A stretch of DNA of 64,000 nucleotides from assembly GCA_003223875.1 (NCBI GenBank), contig QHWY01000090.1:1-64000 (forward strand). The letters are read 5' to 3'. Positions 1 through 8,515 of the stretch are shown here, one piece after another. Source of the DNA: Acidobacteriota bacterium (lineage in GTDB: Bacteria > Acidobacteriota > Terriglobia > 20CM-2-55-15). Each line of letters starts with the position of its first letter. Within the stretch, counting starts at the first letter, position 1. Both the position numbers and the translations under genes were made by a program. The notes beneath the pieces are model-generated. The model was not told where the DNA came from. It searched no databases and saw only the letters and a list, made by a program, of their open reading frames with translations.

Positions 1-103
1 TCCAGGCTCCCATCAGTGGATTTTTCGTACCCGAAGATTGGCTATAGAGGTATACCGTGCCCGCAAGCAACGCGAGAAGCGTGATTGCTATCAGTCGATG
101 CAT
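1..103 (-). CDS. 5' end of a secreted protein gene, running off the window
   Basis: A minus-strand ATG at 101-103 is preceded by a good ribosome-binding sequence (GAGGAGATCC just upstream). The 34 codons visible encode a typical signal peptide: start MHRLIAITLLALLAGTVYLY, then a polar stretch SQSSGTKNP and LMGAW. The gene leaves the window at base 1, so the mature domain is not visible. The LMGAW end recalls small lipocalin-like or hypothetical secreted proteins, but no function is claimed. It is divergent from the gene at 360, with a repeat element in the gap. Confidence 0.6.
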   Translation of the reverse strand, partial: MHRLIAITLLALLAGTVYLYSQSSGTKNPLMGAW

Positions 104-202
104 TGGATCTCCTCGGCGGAAATGATCCGCCATGTTTGATTAGTGATTGGGTGAATCGCAGCCACTTTGACTTGAACGAAGTGCGCTTGTCAACATTCAC
201 AC

Positions 203-313
203 CTGTAGCGGCGGTCCGCGAAGCGCAAGCGCGGTAGCGCGCAGCCTCAAGAAATGACCGCCGACAATCCGGCAATTTACGAGATCGCCGGCAGTCATAG
301 ACCGCCGCTACAG
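203..313. repeat. Class A palindromic (REPIN-like) repeat, long form
   Basis: Outer arms CTGTAGCGGCGGTC and the reverse complement of a matching arm enclose about 110 bp. The right half contains the inner palindrome GGTCATAGACC. The left half carries a 36-bp longer loop (CGCGAAGCGCAAGCGCGG...) also seen in the copy at 25759-25868. It lies in the gap between divergent genes. Other copies: 1476-1549, 4508-4582, 25759-25868, 41025-41098. Confidence 0.85.
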
Positions 314-359
314 TTCGGTATCGTGATGTACGCTCAAGCGTGTGTTAAGATTTGCGACC

Positions 360-1475
360 ATGAAACGCCTGCACTTTATTCCCAATACCAAAAGTCTCTT
401 TCTGATCGCGGCCTGTTTGATCGTTGTTGCTTCCGGGCGCACTGCGCCACCGGTACCGGCCGAACTGACCGACAAACAGTTCTGGAGCCTGTCCAAGGAC
501 CTTTCCGAAGAGGATGGGTTTTTCCGTTCCGACAACCTTCTCTCCAACGAAACCAGCTTCCAGTACGTCATTCCCGAACTGTTGAAAACGGCGAAACAGG
601 GACGTGTTTATCTTGGAGTCGGGCCGGAGCAGAACTTTACCTACATCGCGGCGCTCAAACCGGCGATGGCGTTCATCATCGATATCCGCCATGGGAACCT
701 CGATGTCCATCTGATGTACAAGGCCCTGTTTGAACTGTCGAAGGATCGCGCCGAGTTTGTTTCGCGACTCTTCTCCAGGAAGCGTCCGGACGGCCTGACG
801 GCGACCTCAACGGCAGCTGAGATTTTCGACGCGTACCTGAAAGCAGAAGGCAGCAAAGAAATCTACGAAGAAAATCTGAGAGCTGTCGAAGACGTTCTGA
901 TCAAAAAACATGGATTGCCGCTTACGGCCGGAGACCTCGACGGTCTTCGTTGGGCATTGAGCAATTATTACCAGTTCGGGCCCTCTATAAATTACGGATC
1001 GAGTCTATCCGTAAACGTTCCGCCTACCATCGTTGGAGCAACCGGAGGTTATGGTTTCGGAAGCAACGGCGTGACCTATGCGAGTCTGATGACGTCCGAT
1101 GACGGGACTGGCCAATATCGGAGTTATCTGGGAAGCGAGGAGAAGTTCGCGTTCATTAAGGACCTCGAGGCCCGCAACCTCGTTGTACCGGTTGTCGGCG
1201 ACTTCAGCGGAAATAAGGCGATTCGCGCGGTCGCCGATTATCTGAAGGGCGTGGGCGGTATGGTGTCGGCGTTCTACTTGTCCAACGTCGAGCAATTCCT
1301 GTTTCAGGACGGAAAGTGGAACCGATTTTGTTCCAGCGTCGCGACTATCCCAATCGACGAGGCCAGCATGTTCATCCGCTCGGGCCGCGGCCGTAGCCGC
1401 TTCGGCGGCAGCGTCCAGAATTCGTCCACGACGAACATGCTTCTCGACCTGGCTCCCTGCCTCGAGAAGCGCTAG
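360..1475 (+). CDS. Secreted LIC_10091-like (methyltransferase-fold-like) protein of unknown role
   Basis: About 371 residues from the ATG at 360; a GTG at 342 is in frame, but the ATG begins a clean signal peptide (MKRLHFIPNTKSLFLIAACLI...). The mature part contains YLGVGPEQNFTYIAALKP followed by AFIIDIRHGN and LHxMYKALFEL-like text. I recall these from proteins named LIC_10091 family, whose fold resembles SAM-dependent methyltransferases. The VGPEQNF loop and the acidic DIRHGN stretch fit a nucleotide-binding-like fold, but no enzyme activity is established. The C-terminus is low complexity (GRGRSRFGGSVQNSS). It stands alone between two class A repeats. Family assignment is from memory of the motif; function unknown. 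Confidence 0.65.
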   Translation: MKRLHFIPNTKSLFLIAACLIVVASGRTAPPVPAELTDKQFWSLSKDLSEEDGFFRSDNLLSNETSFQYVIPELLKTAKQGRVYLGVGPEQNFTYIAALKPAMAFIIDIRHGNLDVHLMYKALFELSKDRAEFVSRLFSRKRPDGLTATSTAAEIFDAYLKAEGSKEIYEENLRAVEDVLIKKHGLPLTAGDLDGLRWALSNYYQFGPSINYGSSLSVNVPPTIVGATGGYGFGSNGVTYASLMTSDDGTGQYRSYLGSEEKFAFIKDLEARNLVVPVVGDFSGNKAIRAVADYLKGVGGMVSAFYLSNVEQFLFQDGKWNRFCSSVATIPIDEASMFIRSGRGRSRFGGSVQNSSTTNMLLDLAPCLEKR

Positions 1476-1549
1476 CTGTAGCGGCGGTCTATGACCGCCG
1501 ACGATCTCTAACTTGCTGGACTGCCGGCGCTCATAGAGCGCCGCTACAG
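1476..1549. repeat. Class A palindromic (REPIN-like) repeat
   Basis: It starts one base after the stop of the preceding gene. Outer arms are CTGTAGCGGCGG... and ...CCGCCGCTACAG-type. The left inner palindrome is GGTCTATGACC and the right one GCTCATAGAGC. The right unit differs from the copy at 4508 by paired changes on both stem sides, so the hairpin is kept. Confidence 0.85.
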
Positions 1550-1626
1550 TTACCGAATGATTTATTGCCGGCGGTCTGGTATGGGGTAATATTCGTTCAG
1601 TTCCCAATGATCAAGGAGGTTCCGAT

Positions 1627-2085
1627 ATGGCGTTTACCCTTCTCGTCAATGGCGTTCAGTATTCGGTGGACGCGGAACAGGAGACACCACTGTTGTGGGT
1701 GCTCCGCGATTCGATTGGTCTCACCGGCACGAAGTACGGGTGCGGCATCGGTCAGTGCGGCGCCTGCACCGTCCTGATGGATGGCAATGCGGTGAGGTCC
1801 TGTTTTATGCAGGCAGGCCGGGCCGTGGGCAGGAAGATCACCACTATCGAAGGCTTATCGCCCGATGGGTCGCATCCCGCACAACTTGCGTGGAAGGAGT
1901 TTGACGTTCCGCAGTGCGGCTACTGCCAGTCGGGACAGATCTTGACTGCGGTGGCGCTGCTCGAAAAGAAACCCAAGCCGACGGATGCCGATATCGATGC
2001 CCAAATGACGAATGCCTGCCGGTGCGGAACCTACCACCGTATCCGCCAGGCTATCCATCGCGCAGCCGCGCTGCGTGGTCAGTAA
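1627..2085 (+). CDS. Small [2Fe-2S] subunit of a molybdenum hydroxylase (isoquinoline 1-oxidoreductase alpha type)
   Basis: 152 residues, the normal size for the iron-sulfur subunit of xanthine dehydrogenase/aldehyde oxidase-type enzymes. The N-terminal ferredoxin cluster motif is [15 protein letters not shown]. The C-terminal helical domain holds the second cluster motif, CGYCQSGQ with a later CRCGTY. It passes electrons from the Mo subunit to an acceptor. AAGGAGG lies 7-8 bases before the ATG. The large subunit starts 11 bp downstream, so the two form an operon. There is no separate FAD subunit, as in the two-subunit IorAB-type enzymes. The substrate cannot be told from sequence. Confidence 0.93.
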   Translation: MAFTLLVNGVQYSVDAEQETPLLWVLRDSIGLTGTKYGCGIGQCGACTVLMDGNAVRSCFMQAGRAVGRKITTIEGLSPDGSHPAQLAWKEFDVPQCGYCQSGQILTAVALLEKKPKPTDADIDAQMTNACRCGTYHRIRQAIHRAAALRGQ

Positions 2086-2096
2086 GGGAGGACATC

Positions 2097-4451
2097 ATGA
2101 GTGAAAAGACGCCAGAGAAAAAAACAGAAATGGATCGCCGCGAATTCCTGACCACGACTGCTACCGTCGGCGGCGCAATGGTCCTCGGCTTCTGGATGCC
2201 CCTGAGTGCGGAGGCGGCGAATATGCCCGTTGCTCCTACGCCCTGGTATCGCGAGGCGGCGGTTCCTGAGATCAACGCCTGGATTACGATCGCGCCCGAC
2301 GATACGGTGACCATCCGCGTCGGCCAGACCGAACTCGGAACCGGTGTGTTCACGGCGAATCCGATGATGGTCGCCGAGGAACTCCAGTGCGACTGGAAAA
2401 AAGTCCGGGCCGAATATGCATCCGCTAATCGCGATGCCAGAGAGAAGGCGCCGGAGTGGACACTAAAAGTGCCCGGCAACGGCGAATCCGATCCTGGTGG
2501 CGCCGCGCCCGTCGAGCTCGAGAACGCAAAGGGAGTGTACCGCCGCATGATCATCCACTCGAGCGGTAATGTCCGCGAGAGCCGCTACTATCTGCAGCTC
2601 GCAGGCGCCGAAGCTCGCGAGCGGCTTCTGCTGGCCGCTGCCAACGAGTGGGGGGTGCCGGTGTCGGAGCTGGTGGCGAAGGACAGCGTGATCACTCATG
2701 CGAAGTCCAAGCGCCGCACCACTTACGGCGCGATTGCGGCGAAAGCGGCCCGAACGCCGCTGCCCGACCCATCGAAAATCAAAATCAAGACACCCGACAA
2801 GTACACGCTGCTTGGAACCGAGCAGAAGAGCCTCGACGTTCCGCTGAAAGTAACGGGAGAGGCGATTTATGGCATCGACATCCGTTTGCCCGGCATGTTG
2901 TACGCGGCCGTAAAGGCGTGCCCGGTCTGGGGCGGAGATGTCCAAAGCTACAATTTCGATCGCATCCGGAATATGCCGGGTGTCCATTCCGTCGTGCGCT
3001 TGCCTTTCGATTCACTGACCAAGAGCGTTGGCTTCCTGTGCGGTGGAGTCGCTGCTATCGCTGATTCGTGGTGGAGAGCCAAGACGGCGCTTGACGCCTT
3101 ACCGGTCGAGTGGAATTACGGTTCAGGAGCCGGCGTCAGCTCCACATCGCTTTACGATCTTCACCTCGCTACCGGCAAACAACCCGGGGAAGCAAAAACC
3201 AACGACGGCAACGTCGACGAGGCGATGGCGCGCGCAGCCAAAGTTGTCGAAGCGGTTTACTCTGTCCCGTTCTCGCCGCGCGCCCGCATGGAGCCCGGCA
3301 ATGCGACGGTCCTCGTTACCGATAATCGCGTCGATATCTGGAGCGGAGATCAGGATCCGCAGGGATTGCTCCGCAGAGCAGCGAAATTGACGGGCATTAC
3401 CCCCGAGAACGTGTATATCCACTCGACATTCCAAGGTGGCGGCTACGGAAGCAACGGGAATGGTCCGCAGGGAGAGCAGGCGGTCGCAGTCGCCAATGCC
3501 GTCCGCGGACGTCCGGTCAAGATGTTGTGGACGCGCGAAGAAGACTGGGGCACTGGAACGAAGTATCGCCCGATGAGCGTTTGTCTCATGAAGGCGGGTC
3601 TGGATGCTCAAGGATGGCCGATCGCGATGGAAGTTCGTCACGCCACCACATGGAGTCTCGGCGATATGGGTTATCGCGGACTCTCAGCGCCGCCGTACTT
3701 CATCCCGAATTACCGCCTCACCATTCACGCGCCAAAAACTCACGTTCCGATTGGGACGCGCCGTGGAACCGGCGCAGCTCCCAACGGCTTCTACATGGAA
3801 AGTTTCATCGACGAACTGGCCAACATCGCGGGCAAAGATCCTTACATGTACCGGCGCGAGTTGATCTCGCGCAATCCTGCCGAGCCCAAGCAAGGGGTTG
3901 GAGGCTTTGTGCACCGCGACGATTTCGTGAGAGCCCTCGATATGGTGGCTAAGATGTCCGGATGGGGAACACCGCTGCCCGAAGGCTGGGCGCGCGGCAT
4001 CGCTATCGACGACCGCCGCCGGCCGACGCGGACGACCTCGACAATTTGTGCCCAGGTCCATACCGTCGAGGTCACTAAAGCCGGCAAACTCACACACCAT
4101 CGTGTGGACGTTGTGTTCGAGCAGGGATTTGCGCTGATGAACCCACTGTCGGTTCGAAAGCAGATCGAAGGGCAGATCGCCTGGGGATACGACGACACCA
4201 TGTATCAGGCCACCACACTCGAGGAGGGCCACGCCATCGAGCGCAACTTCGACAAATTCCCCGTCTCACGCATGAACGAGTATCCGAAGCAAGTCAATAT
4301 TCAGTTCATGAAGACGAACCGTTGGATTACGGGCGCAGGCGAGGAAGCGATCCCGCAGATCCCTCCGGCGATTCTCAACGCGGTGTTCAAGATTACCGGC
4401 AAACGTTTCCGGTCCATTCCTCTGAAGAGCCACGACCTGAGCTGGGGCTAA
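2097..4451 (+). CDS. Large molybdopterin subunit of a molybdenum hydroxylase (isoquinoline 1-oxidoreductase beta type)
   Basis: 784 residues. The ATG at 2097 follows GGGAGG and is preferred over upstream in-frame starts because it begins a Tat-type leader (MDRREFLTTTATVGG at residues 12-26), expected for an exported Mo enzyme of the IorB type. The aldehyde oxidase/xanthine dehydrogenase a/b domain lies around residues 230-340 (GEAIYGIDIRLPGMLYA). The molybdopterin-binding region includes FQGGGYGSNGNG and RGRPVKMLWTREED, and a C-terminal GAGEEAIPQIPP segment matches the family's catalytic-glutamate loop. It would hydroxylate an N-heterocycle or aldehyde in the periplasm together with the small subunit at 1627. 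No Mo-cofactor insertion gene of the XdhC type is seen nearby. Confidence 0.93.
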   Translation: MSEKTPEKKTEMDRREFLTTTATVGGAMVLGFWMPLSAEAANMPVAPTPWYREAAVPEINAWITIAPDDTVTIRVGQTELGTGVFTANPMMVAEELQCDWKKVRAEYASANRDAREKAPEWTLKVPGNGESDPGGAAPVELENAKGVYRRMIIHSSGNVRESRYYLQLAGAEARERLLLAAANEWGVPVSELVAKDSVITHAKSKRRTTYGAIAAKAARTPLPDPSKIKIKTPDKYTLLGTEQKSLDVPLKVTGEAIYGIDIRLPGMLYAAVKACPVWGGDVQSYNFDRIRNMPGVHSVVRLPFDSLTKSVGFLCGGVAAIADSWWRAKTALDALPVEWNYGSGAGVSSTSLYDLHLATGKQPGEAKTNDGNVDEAMARAAKVVEAVYSVPFSPRARMEPGNATVLVTDNRVDIWSGDQDPQGLLRRAAKLTGITPENVYIHSTFQGGGYGSNGNGPQGEQAVAVANAVRGRPVKMLWTREEDWGTGTKYRPMSVCLMKAGLDAQGWPIAMEVRHATTWSLGDMGYRGLSAPPYFIPNYRLTIHAPKTHVPIGTRRGTGAAPNGFYMESFIDELANIAGKDPYMYRRELISRNPAEPKQGVGGFVHRDDFVRALDMVAKMSGWGTPLPEGWARGIAIDDRRRPTRTTSTICAQVHTVEVTKAGKLTHHRVDVVFEQGFALMNPLSVRKQIEGQIAWGYDDTMYQATTLEEGHAIERNFDKFPVSRMNEYPKQVNIQFMKTNRWITGAGEEAIPQIPPAILNAVFKITGKRFRSIPLKSHDLSWG

Positions 4452-4507
4452 ATTGCAGGGAGGTATTCCCCTCCTCGCGGCTTTGCACAGAAAGTCGAGT
4501 GTGGCCA

Positions 4508-4582
4508 CTGTAGCGGCGGTCTATGACCGCCGGCGATCTCGCAAATTGCTGTATTGTCGGCGGTCATAGACCGCCGCTACAG
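4508..4582. repeat. Class A palindromic (REPIN-like) repeat, most symmetric copy
   Basis: Both ends carry the same unit in opposite orientation: CTGTAGCGGCGGTCTATG on the left and its reverse complement on the right, separated by about 27 bp. Each unit is itself a hairpin (GCGGTC-TAT-GACCGC). This is the head-to-head arrangement typical of REPINs. It lies downstream of the Mo hydroxylase operon. Confidence 0.88.
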
Positions 4583-4618
4583 CGGGAGAGCCCGACATCG
4601 TTCACTTTTTGGGCAAAG

Positions 4619-4639
4619 CCCCTCCTCTGCGAGGAGGGG
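4619..4639. repeat. Class B hairpin (single unit)
   Basis: A perfect palindrome with arms CCCCTCCTC and GAGGAGGGG and loop TGC, 6 bp past the stop of the minus-strand RidA gene. It could end transcription of that gene, but no U-run follows on that strand. The same hairpin bounds the larger class B elements between 27.3 and 33.6 kb. Confidence 0.8.
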
Positions 4640-4645
4640 AATGCG

Positions 4646-5089
4646 TCAATCCACGACTGCCACCATTTGGATTTCGATCAGCTGCTCGGGTTCGCCGAGT
4701 TCCAAAACAGCGAGGTTCGTCGAGGTCGGTTTGTGGTTATAGGGAGCGAAATAAGAGTCGATGATCGCGCTCGCTCTTCCAATGTCCCCCATTCGTGGCC
4801 GCGCCCGGAACACAAAAACGTGGACAACATCTCCGAAGGTTGCTCCTGCGGCTTCCAGGGTCTTCTGGATTCCTTCCATACTTGCCCGGGTCTGTGCCTC
4901 CAGGTCATTCGGCATATGTTTGGACAAGTCTTCACGGCGGTGCGGGTGATCATGATAAACCGGCAGGGCCGTGCCGCCGGCCAACCATAGGAGCTTGCCG
5001 CTCTTGATTTTGATGGCGGGCACAAAAGGCATCATGAAGGTTCTTTCATAGTTTGGGTGGTGGATCACCTCCATGTGTTGGTTCGGCAT
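4646..5089 (-). CDS. RidA family protein (YjgF/YER057c/UK114)
   Basis: 147 residues, close to the usual 130-150. The ATG follows an excellent AAAAGGAGG with 5-base spacing. The RidA fold is recognisable from GKLLWLAGGTALP near residue 30, the middle QTRASMEGIQKTLEAAGAT, and the C-terminal PTSTNLAVLELGEPEQLIEIQ. Canonical RidA proteins deaminate reactive enamine/imine intermediates of PLP enzymes with an arginine in the last third. Here the corresponding stretch reads HKPTSTNLAVLEL with no obvious arginine, so it may belong to a Rid subfamily without that activity. It is divergent from the gene at 5289; no partner gene is adjacent. Confidence 0.85.
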   Translation of the reverse strand: MPNQHMEVIHHPNYERTFMMPFVPAIKIKSGKLLWLAGGTALPVYHDHPHRREDLSKHMPNDLEAQTRASMEGIQKTLEAAGATFGDVVHVFVFRARPRMGDIGRASAIIDSYFAPYNHKPTSTNLAVLELGEPEQLIEIQMVAVVD

Positions 5090-5182
5090 AGAGACCTCCT
5101 TTTGAATCGGATCTGTTAATATGCCGCCACTGTGTGGAGGAAAGGAATGAAATTACTGATCGGCGGTTTTCAGTGGCGACGC

Positions 5183-5209
5183 ATTCCCCTCCTCTGCGAG
5201 GAGGGGAAT
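5183..5209. repeat. Class B hairpin (single unit, extended arms)
   Basis: A perfect inverted repeat: 12-bp arms ATTCCCCTCCTC and GAGGAGGGGAAT around TGC. It lies between the divergent RidA gene and the cytochrome/propeller gene at 5289. It is the solo form of the hairpin that caps the longer class B elements. Confidence 0.85.
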
Positions 5210-5288
5210 GGACTCGACCGAAAATTGATTTGGACAGAAGCGTGGCGTAGAATCCGCCAAAGGCCCAAAAAAAGGAGAGGTTACGACG

Positions 5289-6992
5289 ATGAGAGTCACA
5301 CTAACGACAGTGCTCGTGATTGCTTTAGCGGTCTTGTACTCTCAGTTTTCACCGAGCGGGTTCATGGCTGCGGAGCAGTCGCTGCTGAGCGGAAGGGTTG
5401 TGTCTGCCAACGGTCAGGCGCTGGCGGGAGTCCCGGTGCGGTCTCATCGCCAGAACAGCAACATCGCGGTGACTGTCTATACCAACAGCAGCGGCGAATA
5501 TTCATTTCCCGGCTGGTCCGATTTGTCTGCCGGTTCTCATGCGGTCACGATCGACCTTCCGGATTTCGAGCCGGCCAAGCGCGAGGCTGTGACGCTTTCT
5601 GCCGGGAAAACATCGCGAGTCGATTTCAGCTTGCAACCCCGTCAGCCGTCGATCGCGGACGCGACAGCGTCGGAAATTGTGGCTGCTCTGCCTGGGACGG
5701 ATGAGCAGAAACATTTGTTTATTCAGTGTGACAACTGCCATTCGCTGCAGTTTGCATTACGAGGGCCGCGTACAAAGGAAGGGTGGGTTCAGATCATCCG
5801 CCGAATGGCTGGAGAACGGGCCGTCTCGCGCGAAACACCGGGAACACGCGCCTTTGGCCAGAAGAAATACGTCGAACCTCTCGCCGAATACCTGGCTTCG
5901 ATTCGCGGGCCGGGCTCCTCGGATCAAATCCCGTTCCAGCTGCGGCCCCGGCCAACGAGTGACGCCGCCATTCGTCTTGTCGTGACGGAATACGACGTTC
6001 CGAGAGGCGGTAAGGCGGACCTAAATATCCTTCGCGGAGACCGGCGCTTCGTCTGGCCTCACGACATCATTCTGGAGCCGAAAGGGCCGTACGCTTATTA
6101 CACCGACCATTTCAGTTACGTTCTAGGACGGCTCGACCGGCGAACCGGCGAGGTGAAGGAATTCCCTTATAAGGTACTGCCGGGTATGGGAAGGGAAGGC
6201 GGCATCGTCGCCGAAGGGCAACAGCGCGCCGGCAATCCTGGGGGCGGAGCGCACGATCTCGCGTTCGATCCCGAGGGTAACGTCGTGTTTGGCATGGGCG
6301 GAGGCATCATCCGATTTAATCCGCGAACCGAAGAATTCACGCCTTGGGCTTCTGGAAGCAACATGTTTGGGATGGGGCCGGGCGGCAACGTTTGGTACCT
6401 GGACAAGGGCTTACATAGGCTGGATATGAAGACCGGCGAGGTGAAGCATTACGCGGTTCCCGATGGAACCGATGATGACACCTACGATATGGAGACCGAT
6501 CCGCACGGGCGTTCGATCATGAACCTTTACCGCCTGGGCAAGGTGGGCTTGTTTGATCCGGAAACGGAGCGGTTCACCGCGTATGCGACGCCCACGCCGG
6601 GTTCAGGACCACGACGCGGCGATATGGATTCGCAGGGCCGTGAATGGGTCGGGCTGTATTGGGCGGGTAGGGTCGCCATGTTTGATCCGAATAAACCGGA
6701 CGGCATTAAGGAATATCCAGTCATCCCCAGTAACGAGCGGCCCTACACGCCGCCGTTTCCGTCGCCCTATACCGTTGCTGTTGACGATAAGAACCAGATC
6801 GTCTGGACCAACGATTTTAATAGCAACCGCATCTTTCGCATCGACATGAAAACCGGGCAATCGACGGAGTTCTTCACGCCATCTCCGTATGAGATCCGCG
6901 ATCTGACGGTAGACAAAACGGCGGCTCGCCCGACGGTGTGGATTCCGGCCTACCGTCCGCAGTCGCGGATGGTGAAGGTGCAAGTCCGATGA
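5289..6992 (+). CDS. Secreted fusion protein: regulatory-like Ig domain, c-type heme site and Vgb/NHL-type beta-propeller
   Basis: 567 residues with an N-terminal signal sequence (about 1-28). A carboxypeptidase-regulatory-like beta-sandwich occupies about 33-118 (SGRVVSANGQALAGVPV ... GEYSFPGW). A single c-type heme motif, CDNCH, is at 147-151 (IQCDNCHSLQ), with helices after it. From about 220 to the end is a six-bladed-type propeller like virginiamycin B lyase (repeats such as YYTDHFSYVLGRLDRRTGEV and TNDFNSNRIFRIDMKTG). AAGGAGAGG precedes the start. The stop overlaps the start of the amidohydrolase by 4 bp (ATGA), so the two are translationally coupled. The heme plus propeller suggests a periplasmic redox or lactone-binding enzyme. 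True streptogramin lyases lack the heme domain, so that function is not assumed. Confidence 0.85.
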   Translation: MRVTLTTVLVIALAVLYSQFSPSGFMAAEQSLLSGRVVSANGQALAGVPVRSHRQNSNIAVTVYTNSSGEYSFPGWSDLSAGSHAVTIDLPDFEPAKREAVTLSAGKTSRVDFSLQPRQPSIADATASEIVAALPGTDEQKHLFIQCDNCHSLQFALRGPRTKEGWVQIIRRMAGERAVSRETPGTRAFGQKKYVEPLAEYLASIRGPGSSDQIPFQLRPRPTSDAAIRLVVTEYDVPRGGKADLNILRGDRRFVWPHDIILEPKGPYAYYTDHFSYVLGRLDRRTGEVKEFPYKVLPGMGREGGIVAEGQQRAGNPGGGAHDLAFDPEGNVVFGMGGGIIRFNPRTEEFTPWASGSNMFGMGPGGNVWYLDKGLHRLDMKTGEVKHYAVPDGTDDDTYDMETDPHGRSIMNLYRLGKVGLFDPETERFTAYATPTPGSGPRRGDMDSQGREWVGLYWAGRVAMFDPNKPDGIKEYPVIPSNERPYTPPFPSPYTVAVDDKNQIVWTNDFNSNRIFRIDMKTGQSTEFFTPSPYEIRDLTVDKTAARPTVWIPAYRPQSRMVKVQVR

Positions 6993-8488
6993 TTACTAAA
7001 ACGTTCACTCGTGTCCTCGTCGCAGCGTTCCTGTTGGCGGGCCTGGCAGCTTGTTCTGCACCCGTGGGAAGCCAGACCGCTTCGGGCAACGCGACCGTTT
7101 TCGAAGGAGCGCGGCTCATTACAGGCGACGGCAGTGCCCCGATCGAAAACTCAGCCTTCGTTATCCAGAATGATCAGTTCACCGCGGTCGGACGGAAAGG
7201 CCAGATTGAGGTGCCTGCCGGCGCGGAGCGGGTCGATTTGTCGGGCAAGACGGTTATGCCCGCCAAGGTCGATATGCACGGCCACCTCGGCTACGAGAAT
7301 GTGGTCGAGGGAACGACGGCAAAAGAAAACTTTACGCGCGAGAATCTCATCGACCATCTGGAGCGCTACGCGTATCTCGGGTTCAGCGGTGTTGTCGACA
7401 TTGCCAGTCTCACCGAGAGGGAGATCATGCCGGGCGATCATCTCAACCTCTTCATGGCTCCTCGAGATCCAAAAATGCCGAAGACGGGGCGATTCCCGTG
7501 GGGCAACGTGCCGTTCCAAGTCCAGGAAGAAGTCATACCGAACGCCGCGCTGTTTCGAACGGCGGGTCCAGGAATATCGTGGCCAGGAGCCGGCGCGACC
7601 GGTCATGCATCTAGAAACGACGTGATGTACCCCGTGACGACCGAAGAAGAAGCTCGGCGAGCTGTTCAGGATTACGCCAAGAACAAAGTGGCGTTCGTGA
7701 AGATCTGGGTAGACGATCGGGGAGGAAAGCTGAAGACGCTGCCGCCGCCGCTCTATCGCGCAATCATCGACGAAGCGAGGAAGCACAACCTGACTGTTGC
7801 GGCACACACGGTGAAACTCGCGGATGCGAAGGAGCTTTATAAAGCCGGTCTCGTCGGATCCACGCACATGCCTGTCCGCGATGGCGAAGAGCCGGATGAA
7901 GAGCTGCTCACAATCATTCGTGACCGCGTTGCAAAAAGCGACCGGCCGCTGTGGTTTACCGAACACGGCAACTTGAACGCGCTCGGCCCCGAGGGATGGG
8001 ACGATCCGCTGCTATGGGAGATGCTCTCCCGCGAGCAGGTGCAACAACAGCAGGGTAAGAACATCCGAAAGATGACGCCGGAAGTTGTCGCGCGTGCCCG
8101 CGAAGAATCCAAGCAAATGGGAGAGGTTGCCAGAAAATTCATCAAAGCGGGAATAAAACTCGTGTTCGGGAGCGACAACGGCGCAGCCGGACGCGGTTAC
8201 GGCTGGTACAACCAACAAGAGTTCGAGAGCTGGATCGACATGGGCTTCACACCCATGGAAGCGATTGTCATGGCCACGCGCGATGCAGCCGAAATCGCAG
8301 GTTTCAATACAGGCTTGGTCACGGCCGGCCGGAGTGCTGACTTCATCGTGCTCGATGCCAATCCGCTCGAGAACATCAAGAATTCCCGGCGCATCAATAA
8401 AGTTTATCTGCGCGGTAAGGAAGTCGACCGAACCACGATGCGCACAACGTGGCAGGCCAAGTGGAAAACGGCAGCCGCCCGAAGTTAG
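6989..8488 (+). CDS. Amidohydrolase, secreted lipoprotein (imidazolonepropionase-like)
   Basis: 499 residues from the ATG that overlaps the upstream stop. The leader ends in a lipobox, LLAGLAAC with Cys22, so the enzyme is probably membrane-anchored. Metal-dependent amidohydrolase signatures appear in order: DMHGHLG (HxH), the VKIWVDD stretch with the lysine expected to bridge the metals, VAAHTVK, GSTHMPV, and the late aspartate in FGSDNGAAG. The C-terminal GRSADFIVLDANPL is the usual beta-sandwich return. The substrate is unknown; this subgroup includes cyclic dipeptidases and lactonases. Coupling with the propeller/cytochrome gene suggests a shared pathway in the cell envelope. Confidence 0.9.
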   Translation: MITKTFTRVLVAAFLLAGLAACSAPVGSQTASGNATVFEGARLITGDGSAPIENSAFVIQNDQFTAVGRKGQIEVPAGAERVDLSGKTVMPAKVDMHGHLGYENVVEGTTAKENFTRENLIDHLERYAYLGFSGVVDIASLTEREIMPGDHLNLFMAPRDPKMPKTGRFPWGNVPFQVQEEVIPNAALFRTAGPGISWPGAGATGHASRNDVMYPVTTEEEARRAVQDYAKNKVAFVKIWVDDRGGKLKTLPPPLYRAIIDEARKHNLTVAAHTVKLADAKELYKAGLVGSTHMPVRDGEEPDEELLTIIRDRVAKSDRPLWFTEHGNLNALGPEGWDDPLLWEMLSREQVQQQQGKNIRKMTPEVVARAREESKQMGEVARKFIKAGIKLVFGSDNGAAGRGYGWYNQQEFESWIDMGFTPMEAIVMATRDAAEIAGFNTGLVTAGRSADFIVLDANPLENIKNSRRINKVYLRGKEVDRTTMRTTWQAKWKTAAARS

Positions 8489-8515
8489 CCGTTAAAAGTC
8501 GATCTGCGAATTCGC

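Noticed and set aside
1005-1607. Long reading frame antisense to the LIC_10091-like gene
   Set aside because: It has no domain, crosses the class A repeat and mirrors the codon bias of the plus-strand gene. A shadow frame.
4619-4639. Intrinsic terminator for the RidA gene
   Set aside because: The hairpin is perfect but not followed by a U-run in the direction of transcription, and the same hairpin occurs in many non-terminal places.
5289-6992. Streptogramin (virginiamycin B) lyase as a resistance gene
   Set aside because: The propeller is similar, but the added heme motif and leader make antibiotic resistance an unsupported claim.
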